This document shows, piece after piece, positions 60,493 through 64,000 of a stretch of 64,000 nt of DNA (the stretch's first letter is position 1; each line of letters starts with the position of its first letter). The notes below the pieces were generated by a model that worked only from the letters and a program-made list of their open reading frames with translations, did not search any database and was not told the origin of the DNA. Position numbers and translations under genes: made by a program. The DNA is from an uncultured Spirochaetota bacterium (GTDB lineage: Bacteria > Spirochaetota > UBA4802 > UBA5550), in NCBI GenBank assembly GCA_937872225.1, contig CALMRZ010000049.1, positions 1 through 64,000 of the forward strand, given 5' to 3'.

Positions 60493-62049
60493 ATGAGTTC
60501 ACTGCAGACCGAATCATTGATCAACAAGACGCGGTTCGTGTTCACCCTCATGTTCGTGTTCACCGCCGTGACGTCATATTTCCAAGGCTCCTCCGCCTCG
60601 ACATGGATGGGCGTTCTCGCCACCAGCTTCGTCTATGTCGCCCTCGCCTTAGTCAACCAGGTCTTCATAGCCAGAAAAATAGTATCCGTGCCGCTGATTT
60701 ACGTATCGGTAACGATCGAGTTTATCCTCGTTGCCGTCCTCAAGTATGTCATGCATTTCGATGAACGCGTCGGCTTCGGCATGACGATCAAGGAACAGGC
60801 GTCCTTCCTGGTATACTTCCTCTTCTTCATCCTGGTGGCGCTGCGCTACAGCAAGCGCCTGAACTACTATGCCGGCGCGCTGGCCATCGTCACCTACGTG
60901 ACCCTCCTGGTCCTCGCGATTACCCAGGGAGGCATGTACGTGACCCAGGATGTCTCCAAGGCGTTTGACAAAGATACGCTGCGCCTGGGCAGCGAGATAC
61001 CGAAGATAATTTTCCTCGGCGCGTTCTCGTTTTTCATGTCGAAGATGGCCGAATTCACCACCGGCAACATGCGGCAGCTGGCCGAGGCGGAAACGAACGC
61101 CAAGGCGAACTATTACGAGCTCAAGGGCATGCTCGCCACCATCGACCGGACGGCGAAGGACCTCCTTGACGGAAGCAACGAGCTGGCGGAATCGTCCGGC
61201 AGCATCGACGACGTCCTTGCCGAACACGGCGAGCTCATGGGCCAGGTCGAGAAGATCACCAGGGACTTCACCGCGAGCATCGATGACATCCGGGGCAAGG
61301 CCAGCTTCCAGTACCGGACCGTTGAGGACAACTCCGCCCGGATCAAGGCCATATCGTCGCTCATGGACACGATAAACTCCGACAGTTCCTCCCAGCGGAC
61401 GAAGGCCGAGAACGCGCTCCGCCTTGCCGACGCGAACGAGCAGCATATTAGCCGCACCATCGCCGCCATCACCGCCATGAAGGACAATTCGGAGAAGATA
61501 GAGGAAATCTCAAAAACCATCAGCGAGATAGCGGACAAGACCAACCTCCTGTCACTGAACGCGGCCATCGAATCGGCCCGCGCCGGGGAGCACGGCCGGG
61601 GCTTCGCCGTGGTCGCCGACGAGATCTCGAAGCTGGCGACCATGAGCATCGATTCATCGAAGGAGATAGCGGCCATCATCAAGGACACTGTCGGCACCAT
61701 AGAGAACTCGTCCGTCATGATCGGCACCCTGGCGCAGAACCTGGGGCAGATCATATCCTTCGTGAAGGAGAACTCGACCTTCATGAAGGCCCTGAACGAC
61801 AAGACACTGAACGAATCGAGCGAGACCCGGGTCCTGCACGAGTCTTTCGTCGAGGTGGAAAAGGCCGCGAAGGGCGTCTTCGACCTGGCCGACCGGCAGA
61901 CCGAATTCATCCGGGAACTGCAGGACTGGTTCACCAACATGAACCGGCTGGGGGGCGTCGTCTCAGAGAGCCTCCGCGGCCTCCAGTCCCTCTCCTCGCG
62001 GCTCAGGGAGCGGTCGGAGGAGATGAAAACCACGCTGGAGCAGAAATAA
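60493..62049 (+). CDS. methyl-accepting chemotaxis protein with multi-pass membrane sensor
   Basis: A 518-residue protein. The N-terminal 195 residues have about six membrane helices rather than the usual two flanking a periplasmic domain, so the signal is sensed in or near the membrane. No HAMP domain is evident. The signalling hairpin is DKTNLLSLNAAIESARAGEHGRGFAVVADEISKLA at about residues 350-385, a slightly divergent form of the CheW/CheA-binding tip. It is clustered with RsbW- and STAS-type proteins, which is unusual and may tie chemoreception to partner switching. Confidence 0.87.
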   Translation: MSSLQTESLINKTRFVFTLMFVFTAVTSYFQGSSASTWMGVLATSFVYVALALVNQVFIARKIVSVPLIYVSVTIEFILVAVLKYVMHFDERVGFGMTIKEQASFLVYFLFFILVALRYSKRLNYYAGALAIVTYVTLLVLAITQGGMYVTQDVSKAFDKDTLRLGSEIPKIIFLGAFSFFMSKMAEFTTGNMRQLAEAETNAKANYYELKGMLATIDRTAKDLLDGSNELAESSGSIDDVLAEHGELMGQVEKITRDFTASIDDIRGKASFQYRTVEDNSARIKAISSLMDTINSDSSSQRTKAENALRLADANEQHISRTIAAITAMKDNSEKIEEISKTISEIADKTNLLSLNAAIESARAGEHGRGFAVVADEISKLATMSIDSSKEIAAIIKDTVGTIENSSVMIGTLAQNLGQIISFVKENSTFMKALNDKTLNESSETRVLHESFVEVEKAAKGVFDLADRQTEFIRELQDWFTNMNRLGGVVSESLRGLQSLSSRLRERSEEMKTTLEQK

Positions 62050-62051
62050 AA

Positions 62052-62072
62052 GCCGCCCGGCAGGCCGGCGGC
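62052..62072. terminator. GC hairpin after the chemoreceptor gene
   Basis: GCCGCCCGG (62052-62060) pairs with CCGGCGGC (62065-62072) with one bulged base. There is no T run. It lies two bases after the chemoreceptor stop and could limit readthrough. Confidence 0.45.
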
Positions 62073-62162
62073 AGTATTTAATTGACAATATCGTCCCCTG
62101 CTGCGATTATGAGCACAGGACCGGGAGAGTGCCGGTTACTACTACCGAAAATCATCCGAACC

Positions 62163-62462
62163 ATGAACATTGAACGAAAAGACAGTGAATACGAGAGCAC
62201 CTTCCTGATCATGGACGAGCTGGTATCCCAGAATGTCACGTCCCTGACCGATGAACTGGCCCAGTTCATCAGGAACGACACCCGGGACGCCATCATCGAC
62301 CTGTCCTACGTGCGGAAGATCGATTCCGTTTCCATCGCCACCCTGATCCGCATAAAGAACTCCCTTGCAGAGAAAGGGAGGTCCATGCACCTGGTCAATC
62401 CCAACGAAACGGTGCTCAGGGTCCTGGAGCTTTCAGGCCTGGAAAAATTCCTGCTGGAATAA
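62163..62462 (+). CDS. STAS-domain anti-sigma-factor antagonist
   Basis: A STAS domain of about 99 residues. AIIDLSYVRKIDSVSIATLIRIKNSL contains the helix with the phosphorylatable Ser (S in IDSVS), and VLRVLELSGLEKFLLE is the end of the fold. Partner of the RsbW-like kinase at 59310: unphosphorylated it would bind the kinase and free the target. The ATG at 62163 starts just before the domain, but no ribosome site is visible; ATG 62109 or TTG 62082 in the same frame are alternatives. It is ten bases upstream of gpmI. Confidence 0.83.
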   Translation: MNIERKDSEYESTFLIMDELVSQNVTSLTDELAQFIRNDTRDAIIDLSYVRKIDSVSIATLIRIKNSLAEKGRSMHLVNPNETVLRVLELSGLEKFLLE

Positions 62463-62472
62463 AGGAGCGCCC

Positions 62473-64000
<1,528 letters not shown>

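Overview
The window is a GC-rich bacterial chromosome segment coding for the energy metabolism of a strict anaerobe. It carries a membrane-bound [NiFe] hydrogenase, an NfnAB-type transhydrogenase, a tungsten-type aldehyde:ferredoxin oxidoreductase, an ADP-forming acyl-CoA synthetase and many Fe-S and flavin proteins. No oxygen-dependent enzyme is recognisable. Lipoproteins, PlsB, and a partner-switching (RsbW/STAS) plus chemoreceptor cluster point to a diderm, motile bacterium. A Spirochaetota-like or Desulfobacterota-like lineage would fit, but this is inference; there is no rRNA or marker gene here to settle it. Mobile genes, phage genes and CRISPR arrays were not seen. Several hairpin-type intergenic repeats are present.

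Layout. 0-3.2 kb: the tail of an unknown gene, a MobA-FdhE fusion, a small protein and a lipoprotein, the last two in AT-richer DNA. 3.5-5.9 kb: PanE and an Isf-like iron-sulfur flavoprotein, divergent from an Rrf2 regulator and a zinc-ribbon protein. 5.9-11 kb: a minus-strand operon of CoA-transferase-GNAT, ADP-forming acyl-CoA synthetase and a CobB/DRTGG protein. 11.3-15.2 kb: a four-gene two-component cluster. 15.3-25.2 kb: a nine-gene minus-strand operon for a group-4 (Ech/Hyc-like) hydrogenase joined to a NuoG/FdhA-like subunit and AsrA/AsrB-like electron-transfer subunits, with its own maturation protease. 25.7-31.3 kb: a NarL-type regulator and multi-PAS kinase flanking an acyl-CoA synthetase. 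32.3-34.7 kb: nfnAB, apparently leaderless. 35-42.6 kb: a P-type ATPase, a FlgT-N-like secreted protein, a Cys-rich ferredoxin-like protein and an exported alpha/beta hydrolase with a sorting-tail-like C-terminus. 43-50.2 kb: the ACT/DUF711 pair, a membrane protein, a lone HslV-like peptidase, two lipoproteins (one a degenerate metallophosphoesterase) and class III fructose-bisphosphatase. 50.3-55.7 kb: an operon of a MoaD-like protein, AOR, an alcohol-dehydrogenase paralogue missing metal ligands, an SCP2-like protein and an intact iron alcohol dehydrogenase. 55.8-64 kb: PlsB with a frameshifted STAS gene, tRNA-Pro(CGG), an RsbW-like kinase, a chemoreceptor, a STAS protein and the start of gpmI.

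How the parts fit (inference). Ferredoxin, NAD(P)H, H2 and carboxylate/aldehyde/alcohol pools are linked by Nfn, the hydrogenase complex and the AOR-ADH operon. Acyl-CoA energy is harvested by the CoA-transferase/ADP-forming synthetase operon. The most novel-looking units are the hybrid hydrogenase whose MopB subunit lacks the metal-ligand Cys/Sec, and the AOR operon that keeps a metal-ligand-deficient ADH paralogue beside an intact one and a lipid-carrier-like protein.
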